Origin: Liopterus haemorrhoidalis
Lineage: Eukaryota > Arthropoda > Insecta > Coleoptera > Dytiscidae
Length of the DNA stretch: 64,000 bases
NCBI GenBank assembly: GCA_963971575.1
Contig: OZ020619.1
Span: 20,404,813 to 20,468,812 of the forward strand
Direction of reading: 5' to 3'
Each line of letters starts with the position of its first letter. The first letter of the stretch is position 1. This document shows positions 1 to 10,601 of the stretch, in pieces. Under the pieces are notes generated by a model. It saw only the letters and a list, made by a program, of their open reading frames with translations. It was not told where the DNA came from and did no database searches. The translations under genes were made by a program, and so were the position numbers.

Positions 1-1538
1 AAAACGTTCGGCGGGCCGAATTCGTTTCACGGGACGCCGGAAGATACTTGTACCAGACAGGTCAATAACAGTTAATAAGTAACGGGCTTTGAAATATAAT
101 TTTAACACATAAATATATCTATGTTTAATTAAATGTAATAACTCTGATTAAATCTTATTTCAATATCTATACTAGTTTAGCAAAAAATAGCAGGGTGTTA
201 TTTGTTGATATCATTACATTCATCGTTCTATGAATTTACTACCCGCTTTTATTTACAAGTATATTTTGATATATCTGACGTGTCAAAGAGACCGACAAAG
301 CAAAAATACATAAATGGAGTTTGACAAATTAACAATAACTGTTATTTATTTTGAACCAATATTTTCGAACGTTTTTTAAATTGGATATCACCCCTTCTAA
401 CGATGCACCCAGTGCAGGTCGCCCCCCCCCTTTTTTAATTTCTGTAAAATATAAAAATGTGAACAAAAATTAAAATTTTAATTGTTTGGTTTTTTATTAG
501 ATTCAAAATATAAAAACAATACATTATTCAATTATAAATTTACTTACCAAGAGTTTTGACTAATTTTAACTATTATTAAATAAAAATTAAGATTTTTATT
601 TTCTTTTGTTGGCAGTATTGACATATTAAATGTTCACATGGCGATTCAGCATTCAGCCACATTTGATTACATGCGGCAGATTGACTTCTGATATTATTTA
701 TTCTTGTGTGTACAATGTGTGAAATTGACTATTAACACAATGTGTGATATTTAAATACATATCTCACATGTAATAATATTAAGAAGGTGACAGTGTACTG
801 TATTTAAAAAAAGTAAACTTTCGTATGTAAACGTACTTAACAGTGACGCCATTGTTTTAGTAACTTTTATTGATGACGTAAATCTTCTGAATTGTGAATC
901 ACCTATAGTAATCACAGCGCGGTAGTAAGTTTAGCAAAGTTTAGTTATAAGCAAATTAGTTCGAAATTAAATAAGTTTTAAAAAATAAAACAAAAATATT
1001 TGTAAACTTATCTAATACTTAAATTCATTTAATTCTCGAGGAACAGCAGCCTTTATGGACCGGTCGGTTCTACAACCTTGTCTATACACATACTTAAAAT
1101 AACCTACAAAAGAGTTATGAATTTAGTTACACGCCCTTAACCTGTCTTTTGAATATACTCCTAATACATATTCAAACTTGAAGTCGTTCCGAATTTTGAA
1201 TTTTATTACTTAGACAACATAGAAGAATAAATAAATGTCAGTAAACATAAATCAGTAGTTAAATTGCTAACTTGAGATAATTGCCCTAAGAACTACACTA
1301 CAGTACATTATTAAAAAAAAAAAAAAATACAGTATGTACCAAAAAAGTTCTGTGGTCGGACAATATATACATGGCCATTCGATCGAATAAGAAAGATAAA
1401 TAAAATATAACTATTTCACATAATTCTATGTAAATTATCAATAACGTATTTGAACTACTCTTATATTTTATATACAGTTGAATCATACGTTTTATTAACC
1501 GTCATCTGCCATCTAATTTCACACCGGTATATATTTAC
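1..1538. other. No gene recognised; probably SWAP70 intron
   Basis: AT-rich sequence with short homopolymers and no convincing reading frame. A splice donor on the minus strand at 1538 opens into it, so it is probably intron of the SWAP-70-like gene whose last exons lie to the left of the window. I could not find the C-terminal SWAP-70 exon here. Confidence 0.5.
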
Positions 1539-2784
1539 CTTTTAGTTGTTGTTCTTTTTCTCGCTGAAGTTTTTCATATTCTAACCTCTTTCCTCTTTCC
1601 TCCTCTAAAAGCAGTCTCTGTTCGTCTTGTAATCTCTCTAATTCTTCCCTCTTCTCCCATTCTTCTGCTAAAACACGTGCTTGCAAAGCTCTTACAATTT
1701 CTTCATCTCTTTTAGCCTGTGTTTCTTCTTCTAATAAATTTTCTAAACGGCTTCTTATATTTTCTAATTCTTCTAACCGTTTGGCTTCTTCGCGAGCAAC
1801 TGCCTCCAATTCTCGGGCTTGACCTTCAGCAGCTTGTCGAGCAGTTCTTTCTCTCTGTAGCTGTACTCGAGTTTGCTGAACTTCCTGTGCGCGCCCTGCT
1901 CTCTGTTGTGATCGTCTTTGTGCTTGTGTTCTCTGATATGACTGTGTCCCTCCCGAATACTCAATTGCCAACTGAATTGCCGAGAACCACTGCAATCTGG
2001 TCATATGATCTGTTGCAGCTAATTCAAATATTCTTTCTGAAGTCTGAAGGGTTAATTTGTAACCTGGTCCCATCTCGACATGACTACTTGGGTCTATAGA
2101 TAACGAACCACAAGCCTCTTTTTCTGTTCTTGTTTTGTAATACATTAACTCGCATGGTCGTAATATGAACCAGTATTCTTTCATAGTTGGCAGAAGATAT
2201 CCACGTTTTAAAAGTGGTCCCTTTTTTATCACATCATCTACTATTGTCTGATAAATATCAGCTATTGCTTCAGATATTGCGACTGTATCTGTCACATCGC
2301 CAATACATCTAGATTCTAAAACTGCCAAGAATGCACCAAAGCGAAACGCACCAATTGATGAACATAACTTGAAGAAGTCATCTTCATCCCAGGGACAACC
2401 TAATAAATTAACTAAAGTATTTGCTACCATTGTTGCTTCTGTTGGATGTAATACTACTTTATATGTATCAGTCAGTTCATCTTCAATCAGCTCAGCCAAT
2501 AAACAAAATATTCTGAAAATCTCAAATACCGACTGATCGGGAAAAATTTTATTTTCCCTAGGAAGATATTTTGTTCTGCAAACGAGCCAGCATACTTCTG
2601 ATATTCTTGCTTCATAGCTTCGAAGTTCTACTAATCCTAAATTTGCAGGTACTGATGAAAATACCTCATATAGTAGGTAATATTTATATTGATTAAAATT
2701 AAGAGTGTATGTGCTACGGAAGTGTTCCAGTCCTCGTTCCACACCATACAAATCTAAAAGCGTTCCAATGTTGGCTGTTAGTAC
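1539..2784 (-). CDS. SWAP70: SWAP-70/DEF6-like protein, exon 2 (PH domain and coiled coil)
   Basis: SWAP-70 and DEF6 are phosphoinositide-binding adaptor/exchange factors for Rac-type GTPases that act on F-actin at membranes. The frame opens at an acceptor (TCATAG, then GTACTAAC at 2784) and closes at a strong donor (AAAAG, then GTAAAT at 1538), giving 415 codons plus one base. Counting from the start exon, residues about 34-215 are the conserved N-terminal helical region, and residues about 222-312 are a PH domain (KKGPLLKRGYLL near its start, LQWFSAIQLAIEY as the C-terminal helix with the usual Trp). From about 315 it is highly charged coiled coil rich in Glu, Arg and Gln. The first residues (VLTANIGTLLDLYGVERGLE) continue exon 1 directly. 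The protein is still in coiled coil at the donor; family members run to about 580-630 residues, so the C-terminus is outside the window. The calls for the family and the start are firm; which of the two paralogue names applies is not. Confidence 0.9.
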
Positions 2785-2904
2785 CTATGACAGAATTAAA
2801 TTAAATAGAATTAAACATTGTACTAGAGTAATCGAAAAAAATAGAAAACAGGTTGGCAATTAATGTAAAAAAATGCAGTTTTATTAAATTTATTTTTAGT
2901 TTAA

Positions 2905-3476
2905 CCCAAGCTTGACCAAATGGGGTGTGTCACACCCAATATATTAATAGTGGAAATGATGTATCTATTGACAATATTTATGAATTAGTTAATATTTAAC
3001 AATAATTTAATTTTTAATCGACAAAAAAATCAAAAACACCATTTACAAAAAAATATGTCTAAATTATATTTGGCATTTCGAACGAATTATAAATAAATAA
3101 ACATTCAAAATTCAAGCGTTGCTTGAGAAATGAGAAAGAAATTGTCTCCCCCACCAAAATACATAGACCAATCAGAGAGCTAGTGTGTGAGAGTTGGTGT
3201 GAACGAGAAATACAATGTTGTCAGTCAACTCGAGACGCTACTCGAAGTATGATGCAATTTTGGAAAGAAATTGGCGTGATTTTGACTTTTATTGAAAAAA
3301 TTATTAAAAAAGCATTAAATAATTACTTTGAAATTTTTTTTGGTAATATTGTTCTATAGGCTTGACAGCATCTAACTGTATAAACTTTACCTTATTTTAA
3401 TTGATATTAAATGAGAAAAGCCTGGGGTATACTACACCCCACTTGGTTGGATGTGTATATTTTGGTCAACTACGGG
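2905..3476. mobile_element. piggyBac-like non-autonomous element with TTAA duplications
   Basis: The element starts CCCAAGCTTGACCAAA and ends TTTGGTCAACTACGGG. Both ends abut TTAA (2901-2904 and 3477-3480), the exact target duplication of piggyBac. The terminal arms match at about 12 of 16 positions. Just inside each end is a second GGGGTGTG-type palindrome (near 2922-2940 and 3423-3441), typical of piggyBac subterminal repeats. The 572-bp body has one 78-codon frame that I do not recognise and no DDD transposase. It lies in SWAP70 intron 1. Confidence 0.75.
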
Positions 3477-3924
3477 TTAAGAACAACATATTTACATCTT
3501 CAACAAATTTTAGAGCATTCGTGACGTATAATTAATTATTCTTAATAGATATAACGGCGTCTGGCAGTGTCACCATAGTACCAAGACTGATTACGGTAAA
3601 GCGTTCATCTTTGACTTTCTTGTACAGTGGTCACGTGGCAAAAAACGCCACAGAGTTAACACTGCATAGTTATGCCGAATGCACCTCTAGTTGTGTAAAG
3701 ACGTCTCTTTTTTATTAGCTATCAAGTGTTTTTCCATGTATTAACAGTCAGTTGTCAACTTAATTTACGTGAATGTATATGCGCCCATGGCCAAACAGAT
3801 TTAAAATTTGTGGAAAGAGCGGAAACAGTAATTTAGTTAAAATTTCTGGCACACAGCATCAAAGGCATATTTACGAGAGAATCGGCAAAAAATCAACTTT
3901 GAGTACGGGTGTTACTGTAAAAGC

Positions 3925-4035
3925 CCGAACTACGGTAAATCCTAAGATTTTCCAGTAAAACCTAAGATTTACCAACTCTTTGGATTAGGTAAATCCTAAA
4001 ATTTACTAGTTGAACCTAAAATTTACCAATACAGT
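3925..4035. repeat. Cluster of TAAATCCTAARATTTA palindromes
   Basis: Four or five imperfect copies of a roughly 16-bp palindrome (TAAATCCTAAGATTTA and variants) are spaced 25-35 bp apart. They could fold into a chain of hairpins. I cannot assign it to a family. Confidence 0.5.
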
Positions 4036-4566
4036 ATATACAGTGACACCGGGCATTAGTTTATAAAGAATATTATTATTTTATTTATCAAATATTTTAT
4101 TTTCTTTATTGATTTTTATAATAATTATGATAAATATAAATTAAAAATTTATAATTGTATCAATGTATTTTTTTTAATACTAAAAATGTCCTGGTTTTGT
4201 CCTAGTTTTAAAAATGGTCACTCTAGGTCAATCGATGTGTGATGAACAAATTAAGCTAAATATTTCAAGTAGCATAATGGCAAAGTCTTTGTTGACTATT
4301 CAGCAGCAAGTTTTAAATATTACAAATGTTCAAAGACACTGCAGTATAGGTAAGTTCAACAATAACTTTTGAATGCTAAAAATAAATAATTACTTCCAAA
4401 GCAAGAATAATATTAATTAACTAACTGACATGCCCCTGTTTCTATCATATACTTTTTTGGTGTTACGGAAATCAGGGCCGCCCTAACCACAGGGCTAAAT
4501 GGGATAAAGCCCCAGGGCGCAAGCCTTTTGGGGCGGCAATTTTTATTTGTAATATATATATATATA

Positions 4567-5481
4567 CAAAGTGTCTCAAAAGAAATTTTATATTTAGTGG
4601 ATCGATTAAAAAAAAAGTAAGCCGTATATAGAAAAAATGTTTATTAATTATTAAAATACACTTTTTGGGGATTTATTTCTTAAAAATAATATCGTCTAAA
4701 TGTAGACCCTCGCGTTCTCGGCACTCATTTAATCGAACAGTAAAATTACTTATGACGTCCCGGCAGGTGGACTCAGGGATGGCTGCCATTTCGTGACGGA
4801 TATTTTCTTTCAAATGCGCCAGTGAAGTCGGTTTATTGGCGTAAACTTTAGATTTAAGATAACCCCACAGGAAAAAGTCCATAGGGGTTAAATCTGGACT
4901 GCGTGGAGGCCAATTTATGTCACCTCTCCGGGAGATCAATTTGCCTGAGAAAATTTCACGAACTGGCATCTTGGGGCTTTAATTCTTGCACCAATTGAAT
5001 TTTGTAGAGGTGCAGCTTTAGGTCTTTGTGCATAATGCGATGTAATGATGATCTATGCACATTTAAAGCACTTGCGCGCTTCCGAATTGAAAGGTTCGGG
5101 TCGTCACAAACAAACTGATTAACATTCTCCACGTTTTCTACCGTTCTTGATGACCTAGGTCGCCTGGATTTTGATTTATCCAGCGTTGTACCAGTCTCTT
5201 CAAACTTTTTAACCCAATGTCGAATGAGAGGAATGCTTGGCGCATCATTTAAATGGCGAAAACCTCGAATACTGCAGAATTTTCTACGCGCTACAGTCGC
5301 CGAATCACCGTTTTTGTAAAACTCTCGCACGCATAACGCGCGGTCTGCTCCCGAGAAACGCTCCATAGCGACTGAATTCCCAAGAGCCAGGCTACCGATT
5401 GACATAACCCCCGCGCCCCTCGGATACGTTGCGTTCACGCAGTAAGCTAAATAAATATAAAATTTCTTTTGAGACACCTTG
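4567..5481 (-). mobile_element. Internally deleted Tc1/mariner element
   Basis: Terminal inverted repeats begin CAAAGTGTCTCAAAAGAAAT and CAAGGTGTCTCAAAAGAAAT, continue for about 26 bp, and are flanked by TA on both sides (4565-4566, 5482-5483). At 915 bp it is shorter than intact members of the superfamily, which are about 1.3 kb. It carries both ends of a transposase gene but not the middle. Confidence 0.9.
4673..5366 (-). pseudogene. Mariner-type transposase, catalytic core deleted
   Basis: From the ATG at 5366 the frame gives the helix-turn-helix DNA-binding half (MERFSGADRALCVREFYKNG, then VHRSSLHRIMHKDL). It then breaks at the LVQELKPQ codons, and a second frame resumes at the C-terminal part of the DDE domain with NWPPRSPDLTPMDFFLWGYL and ends EGLHLDDIIFKK. 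The region that carries the first two catalytic Asp residues is missing, about 150 residues by comparison with the family. The two halves overlap by a few codons in different frames, so this is a deletion joint with a frameshift. It cannot encode an active transposase but keeps both TIRs. Confidence 0.88.
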
Positions 5482-5615
5482 TATTATAAAGGCTGCTGTT
5501 CCTCGAGAATTTCTTAAGACGGCCCTGACGGAAATGATAAGCTAGATATTTTAATTTCAGGTAGCGCCCACCATAGCTACACCACTGTCTATTATATTTT
5601 TAATTTAAAAAAAGA

Positions 5616-6002
5616 TGTAGACTTCGTTCAACATAAGAACAACACATGCGGATGTTAGCGGTTCCTATATGCAGACACCAAATTTCGTTCATTACATTAT
5701 CAACAGTTAGTTTAACACATGTCAGTGGCGTCACTTACTATAATTTGTTTTGACTACGCGTATTTTGCGATGTTGTTTGTTTATTTCCGTTATTATTATT
5801 ATTTATTTCTCGGACGTTTCAAAGTATACCGTGTACTAAAATGATTAAAAATGTATTTGAAATACATGATTTTGTTTGTTTCGCATCGACAACAATTGTT
5901 TAAAACCTTATGTACGTCAATGTGATCAGCTGTTTTCTCGTGCAGAATTGATGACGTAATTTATGATACCCTGTGTTGTTCTTATGTTGAACGAAATCTA
6001 CA
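5616..6002. mobile_element. TIR MITE, 387 bp
   Basis: Thirty-one-base inverted ends begin TGTAGACTTCGTTCAACATA and TGTAGATTTCGTTCAACATA and continue with AGAACAACACA at both ends. No coding capacity was seen. I could not define a target duplication, so the superfamily is open. Confidence 0.75.
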
Positions 6003-6039
6003 CCACCTTAGCCATAAATAAAAAAGGCCATAACATTAT

Positions 6040-6568
6040 TAGCCATAATTTATCCATGGAGTAAAAAAATAATCAACTTTGCCAAAAACACAAAAATGCG
6101 ATATTTTCCGAAAATATAATCTGATCAAAAATTCTCGTTGTACTGTTCCGGGTTGCATTAATGTATATTGCTCAGAATTTTTTAGATTATCTCTTGGTTA
6201 TATGACGAGAGTTTTTTAGCACATTTTTGGCAAAAATCGTGTTAAAATTTAGAAATAAAAACAAAACTACTTTTCATTATTAATTTACGTCTTAAGGGCT
6301 TATCTTTTGATAACTCAATAAATTTAAAATAAAATGATCATTTTTTTAATTCGTTATTTTTCGAAACACTAATCGGATTCAAAATTCCTGTTGAACTATT
6401 CCGGTTCCGATCTAAGTTCATCATTATTAAAATTTTAGATATTTTGATGGAGAACAAAAGTTTTTTGATACAATTTTTGAAAAAAATGTCACAAATTTGA
6501 TTTACCAAAAATAAAAATAATCTGTTTTATCCACGCATTAAAAGGTTTCATTTGATACACCACTAAAT

Positions 6569-6666
<98 letters not shown>

Positions 6667-6957
6667 AATATATATTTTACGTTGATTACATATATGTTTA
6701 TATTTTTCCCGCCATATGTTTTTGAAACTCGATAGTTTTCCTACATGTGGGTCAGATTGTACAAGCATACCAAATTTCTACTATCTCGGTCAAGCAATTT
6801 GGCTACAATCTCTATCGTACAGACTGACAGACAGACGGATGGACGGATGCACGAAAGGATAGCACACAAGCAACAGTCAAGCAAACAGACAAGCACACTC
6901 ACATGAGTGACGTTATAAGGTTTTTTTATATCATACCTACAAAATCCTAAAAATTAT
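6040..6957 (-). repeat. GTAGGTAT dispersed repeat, copy A
   Basis: Read on the minus strand this begins TTTTGTAGGTATGATATAAA, AACCTTATAACGTCAC, then a GTCTG-rich stretch, the conserved block AAATTTGG-CATGCTTGTACA (degenerate here), GACCC-CACATGTAGGAAA and later CTGATCAAAAATTC. The same order of blocks recurs near 8.4, 8.9, 20, 28.3 and 32.8 kb. No coding function was seen. A TA microsatellite (6571-6662) sits inside. Confidence 0.7.
6571..6662. repeat. (TA)n microsatellite, about 46 units
   Basis: Uninterrupted TA dinucleotides inside repeat copy A. Confidence 0.95.
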
Positions 6958-7049
6958 CAATTCAAAACAACTATCTGCTTATTTGAACTATAATAATCTT
7001 TACATAATTGACACACATAAATTCCAAGTTATGGCACATAACCTCCAGC

Positions 7050-7569
7050 CAGTGGCGTACGCAAGTAGGGGAGATTAGGGGGATAAATCCCCTCCCGAAA
7101 ATTCGAAAAGAACTAAAATTATAATACGGCCGTAACTAGCGTTTTTAGGGCCTGGGCAATATTTTATAATTAGCCCCCCCTAGACACTATAAAATACAAG
7201 TTATGTCCTAAAAAAAGGTCCTCACTTCTAAAATACAAGTGACCTAAATAAATCTAAAATGAGAGTCATAACCTAAAAAACAGGCCCTTACATGTAAAAT
7301 ATAAGTGATAACCTAAAAAAAAGGTCATCACTTCTAAAATATACAAATGTTGACCTAAAAGAAAAGGTCCTCACTTAAATACAATTATTATGCCAATATT
7401 TTTCTTTCTGGGCCCCCCTTTCAATATGGACCCCGGGCATGTGCCCCTGTTGTCCCTGTTTAGTTAAGGCACTGATTGCCGCATTTCAAAATTGCGCGCC
7501 TTTTCAATACGTATAAATGCCGATGTTATGAAAAATCACCTCTGAAATATTTTTCTGCGTACGCCACTG
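7050..7569. mobile_element. hAT MITE, 520 bp
   Basis: Inverted ends CAGTGGCGTACGCA, flanked by CCTCCAGC (7042-7049) and CCTCCAAC (7570-7577), a 7-of-8 target duplication. The centre (about 7195-7385) is four degenerate copies of a unit containing ACCTAAAAAAAGGTCCTCAC followed by TTCTAAAATACAAGTG. Confidence 0.8.
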
Positions 7570-8059
7570 CCTCCAACTGATCGACTTCAAGATAATTTCA
7601 TTAAATAAATTAGTTTTACGTATTCGTTCAATGCACCGTATTTAGTTGTTTACATTAATTTTGCAATTAACATTTTTATTTTATTGAAATTTTTAATTTT
7701 TGTGATTTATTTATTTTGTGATTAGTGCCTAACAAAGCACGGGGGCACTTGCCCGGGTTGCCCAAACCTAAGGACAGGCCTGCTGACAGCTGTATCATAA
7801 CAAACAATACTGGAGCTGTTTACAAGAAAGTGCGAATATTATTAATCGAATAAATATGATTTTCTCTGTGTTCCTGATAAATATAAACATTCTGTACAAT
7901 TATCATGGAAAATGTTCAAACTTTATTTTTTCGAGATACTTTCATTATTCCAATATTTGATTGCATTAGTTCTGACTCACACCTGTTGCGTTTATTCATT
8001 ATATAAACAAATACATTTAATTTAATAATTAGACAAAATTAACAAAACAGATTACATAC

Positions 8060-8158
8060 CTTAAGTTTTGATTTATGCACTACACCACTTTTGTTTTGTT
8101 GAAGAGATAAAAATGCGTGCCATACACAATTTACAACGTTTTGTAGCAAAACAGCCAT
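8060..8158 (-). CDS. SWAP70: SWAP-70/DEF6-like protein, exon 1 (start codon)
   Basis: This encodes 33 residues beginning MAVLLQNVVNCVWHAF and ending in KSGVVHKSKLK. It matches the EF-hand-like N-terminus of SWAP-70/DEF6, where a Trp-His-Ala-Phe motif sits about ten residues after the initiator Met and a Ser-Lys-x-x-Leu-Lys motif follows. The codon ending at the donor (CTTAAG, then GTATGT) leaves phase 0, exactly what the acceptor at 2784 needs, and the joined peptide reads through KLK-VLTANIG as in the family. An in-frame ATG lies 78 bases upstream (8236), but the family's N-terminus favours 8158. CACGTG and TGACG motifs lie just upstream; whether they act as promoter elements is unknown. The resulting intron is 5.3 kb and consists largely of transposons. 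Confidence 0.85.
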
Positions 8159-8436
8159 ACTTGAATGATAATACCACGTGACTGCATACGGTGACGTTTT
8201 ACGGAGTCGTACATGTTGATAAAACTGTGACCTCATTCATTTGTAATCTTCTAATATGGTTAAGACTGACTTTCCATGAGCGCATTTTTTTTTTTTTTTT
8301 GCTTTATTCTTTTTCATGCATTTACTACCTTTTGAGGTAGGCCATTATTTAACTACTGAACTTCTAAAATATTTTAATTACAGGGATCACATTACAGGAA
8401 ATTGCAAACCATTAAAAATTTTAAAAATAATATGGT
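8159..8436. other. Upstream flank of SWAP70 start exon
   Basis: This holds the presumptive 5' UTR and promoter side of the SWAP-70-like gene. It includes a 17-base T tract near 8284-8300. No other gene is recognised. Confidence 0.4.
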
Positions 8437-9179
8437 GCGACGTTATTAGGATTTTGTAGGTATGATTAAAAAACCTGTATATTGTCACTCATCTGTCTGT
8501 CTCTATGGTCTGTCCGGTAGAAAGTGTGACGAAACGGCTAGACCTAGAAAGTTTAAAATCTGGCATGCATATACAGTTCTTTGACCCGCATATAGGAAAA
8601 ATACTGGACTTCACATCGCCCAATAAAAAATAAATGTATTTAACTAAGAAATAAATATTTTTAAAAACATTTAAATAAACACTTTTGTGCTACGTGCTAT
8701 TACCAAGAGGGGTTGGTCTAAAAATCTAAAAAATTCTCAACAATGTTGGGGACAACATAATGGGAACTGAAACAGTTCAGCAGGAATTTTTGATCAGATT
8801 ATTTTTACGAAATTTTTCTGTTGTTGAACAAAAATAATTACTATTACTTTTTTTTTTTAAATTTATTGTGTGGTATCAAATGAAAGTTCTTAAGGCGTAG
8901 ATTAAGGAGCGAAAAGTAGTTTTTAGGGTTTTTGGCTCACCAAAAAACCTTTATAACGTCACTAATGTGTCTGTCTGTCTGTCTGTCTGTCTCTCCGCCT
9001 GCTTGCCTGTCTGTCTGTCTGTTTGTACGGTAAAAATTGTAACAAACAGCTGAACATAGAATGTTGAAATTTGGGATGCTTATACAACTCTTTGACCCAC
9101 ATGTAAGAAAAATACTGAGAGTTCAAAAAACACATCCCCAGATTAATATAAACAATTATGTAATTATTGAAAATATATA

Positions 9180-9887
9180 CGAGGATCGCCTCAAAAGTGA
9201 GTTACACTATTTTGTTTTATCCGTATGGTTGGCGGGAAAGTCTTGGAGTCTCAGGGAATTTGCATCTTGGTGTAGTGGCAGCACTGTAAAATTTCTATGT
9301 GCGTGCGTCGATCGATCTGGCAGTCAGGCTCCAGCCACTATGGAGACTCCACTTGCTCCTATCGCCGATTGCGAAGTTCGTGGTGTTATTCGTTTTTTGA
9401 CGGCAAAAAATAAAAATGCTACTGAAATTCATCGCGAGTTGTGTAGTGTTTACGGTGAAGACATTATATCAAGGCCAATGGTTTATCGTTGGCGCCAATC
9501 ATTCATTGAAGGGAGAACAACATTATACGATGAACAACGTTACACGTCGACCCTCCACTTCCCGCACCTCGACATCCGCCTTACTCCCCTGACCTTGCAC
9601 TAAGTGACTTCCACTTGTTTCCGCAGCTGAAGCAACATCTTGGGGGGAGACGCTTCACAAACGAGGATAATTTGAAACAAGAAGTTGAAAGATGGCTAAC
9701 CAATATGGCGGCAGAATGGTATGACACTGGATTGAAAAAACTTTTACCACGGTACCAAAAATGTATTGAAAAACAAGGCGATTATGTAGAAAAATAAGTT
9801 TAATATGTACTTTTCGAAATATACTTTTTCAAAAAAAATTTTACTTTTATTTATTTTTTAAAAAAATTACTTTTGAGTTGACCCTCG
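9180..9887 (+). mobile_element. Internally deleted Tc1/mariner element
   Basis: The ends are CGAGGATCGCCTCAAAAGT and, inverted, CGAGGGTCAACTCAAAAGT, with TA on each side (9178-9179, 9888-9889). It is 708 bp, about half the usual length, and carries both ends of a transposase gene. Confidence 0.9.
9340..9797 (+). pseudogene. Mariner transposase, core deleted and frameshifted
   Basis: The ATG at 9340 opens METPLAPIADCEVRGVIRFL and the paired helix-turn-helix region (ATEIHRELCSVYG, MVYRWRQSF). The frame then jumps from DEQR straight to the C-terminal end of the DDE domain, read in the next frame as HPPYSPDLALSDFHLFPQLK, and ends KCIEKQGDYVEK at 9797. The block that carries the first two catalytic Asp residues is gone. 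The length is about 150 codons, against about 345 in an intact mariner. The frame opens upstream within the repeat, but the family start is this ATG. Confidence 0.88.
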
Positions 9888-10470
9888 TATATATTTATAT
9901 ACATATATTTTTTTAAATTTTGAGTGGGGTATCAAATGAAACCTCTTAATGCGTGAATAAACAAGAAAATTTTATTTTTGAAAAATCAGTTTTTTTTTTA
10001 TTGGATTTTCACCAAAAATGTGTAAAAAAAAACGTTTGTTCCCCACTCTATTTCCCAGAGAGATTGATCCGAAAATCTGAAAAAATCTCCACAATGTACA
10101 TTGATAGGAACCGGCATAGTTCAGAAACAGAAATTTTTTGATCAGATTAATTTAAATTTTTTTTTTTTTTTTTTTTGTCGTTGAAAACTACATTATTTTG
10201 ATATGTTAATGTTAGTTATGTCACCTAACAAAACAAAAATTACATTTTAATTAATATTATAGCCAAATTTTTGAATTAAAATATTGTAAATTTGAAATAA
10301 GCCGACCACGGAGCGAAGGTTGCCGAGTAAAAACGACTGAGTATGACGTCAAACGATAGGGGTTCACGTCACAGATACAGCTACAACATAATCTTTACAC
10401 GTGTGTATATTGTATTGTTCGAGAGTTTTGTATTTGTTGTTAAACAATTTTTCACGCATTTATTATTAAA

Positions 10471-10601
10471 ATGGCAGATAAAGATTTTGTTAGGGCTCAG
10501 AGTGATAATTTATCCAACATTGATGCATTTATGCTTATGGAATATATGAAAAATAATGAATGCTACAGTGCTGAAGAAATACGTGGTGTCAAAGCAGACC
10601 T
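10471..10601 (+). CDS. Lone first exon resembling SWIM/YqaJ-family proteins
   Basis: The ATG at 10471 gives 43 codons (MADKDFVRAQSDNL, then NIDAFMLMEYMKNNECYSAE and EIRGVKADL) and stops at a consensus donor (GACCT, then GTAAGT). The pattern of an acidic I/V-D-A-F-M helix followed by S-A-E-x-R-G-V-K resembles the N-terminus of a widespread insect family with a SWIM zinc finger and a YqaJ-type nuclease, often copied by transposition. No following exon was found before 11400. Flanks near 10295-10345 and 10925-10985 carry similar inverted AAAACGAC...TGACGTCA blocks, so this may be a short element that kept its promoter and first exon. The family assignment is from memory of motifs and is uncertain. 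Confidence 0.45.

Larger units (their letters stand above)
4473..5527. mobile_element. hAT MITE split by a mariner insertion
   Basis: The ends are CAGGGCCGCCCTAA and TTAAGACGGCCCTG (inverted), flanked by a perfect 8-bp duplication ACGGAAAT (4465-4472 and 5528-5535), the hAT hallmark. Without the inserted mariner (4567-5481) the element is only about 140 bp and non-coding. Confidence 0.85.
8437..10175 (+). repeat. GTAGGTAT dispersed repeat, fragments B and C, split by a mariner
   Basis: One copy starts near 8437 (ATTTTGTAGGTATGATTAAA) and a second near 8927 (AGGGTTTTTGGCTCACC, then a TCTG microsatellite at 8968-9022). Shared blocks include GAAATTTGGGATGCTTATAC, GACCCACATGTAAGAAAAAT and TTTTGATCAGATTA. 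Copy C is interrupted by the mariner at 9180-9887 and resumes with GGGTATCAAATGAAACCTCT at 9927. Confidence 0.65.

Noticed and set aside
1719..2099. Plus-strand 126-codon frame
   Set aside because: It lies antisense to the SWAP-70 coiled-coil exon and is a shadow of its Glu/Lys/Arg-rich codons.
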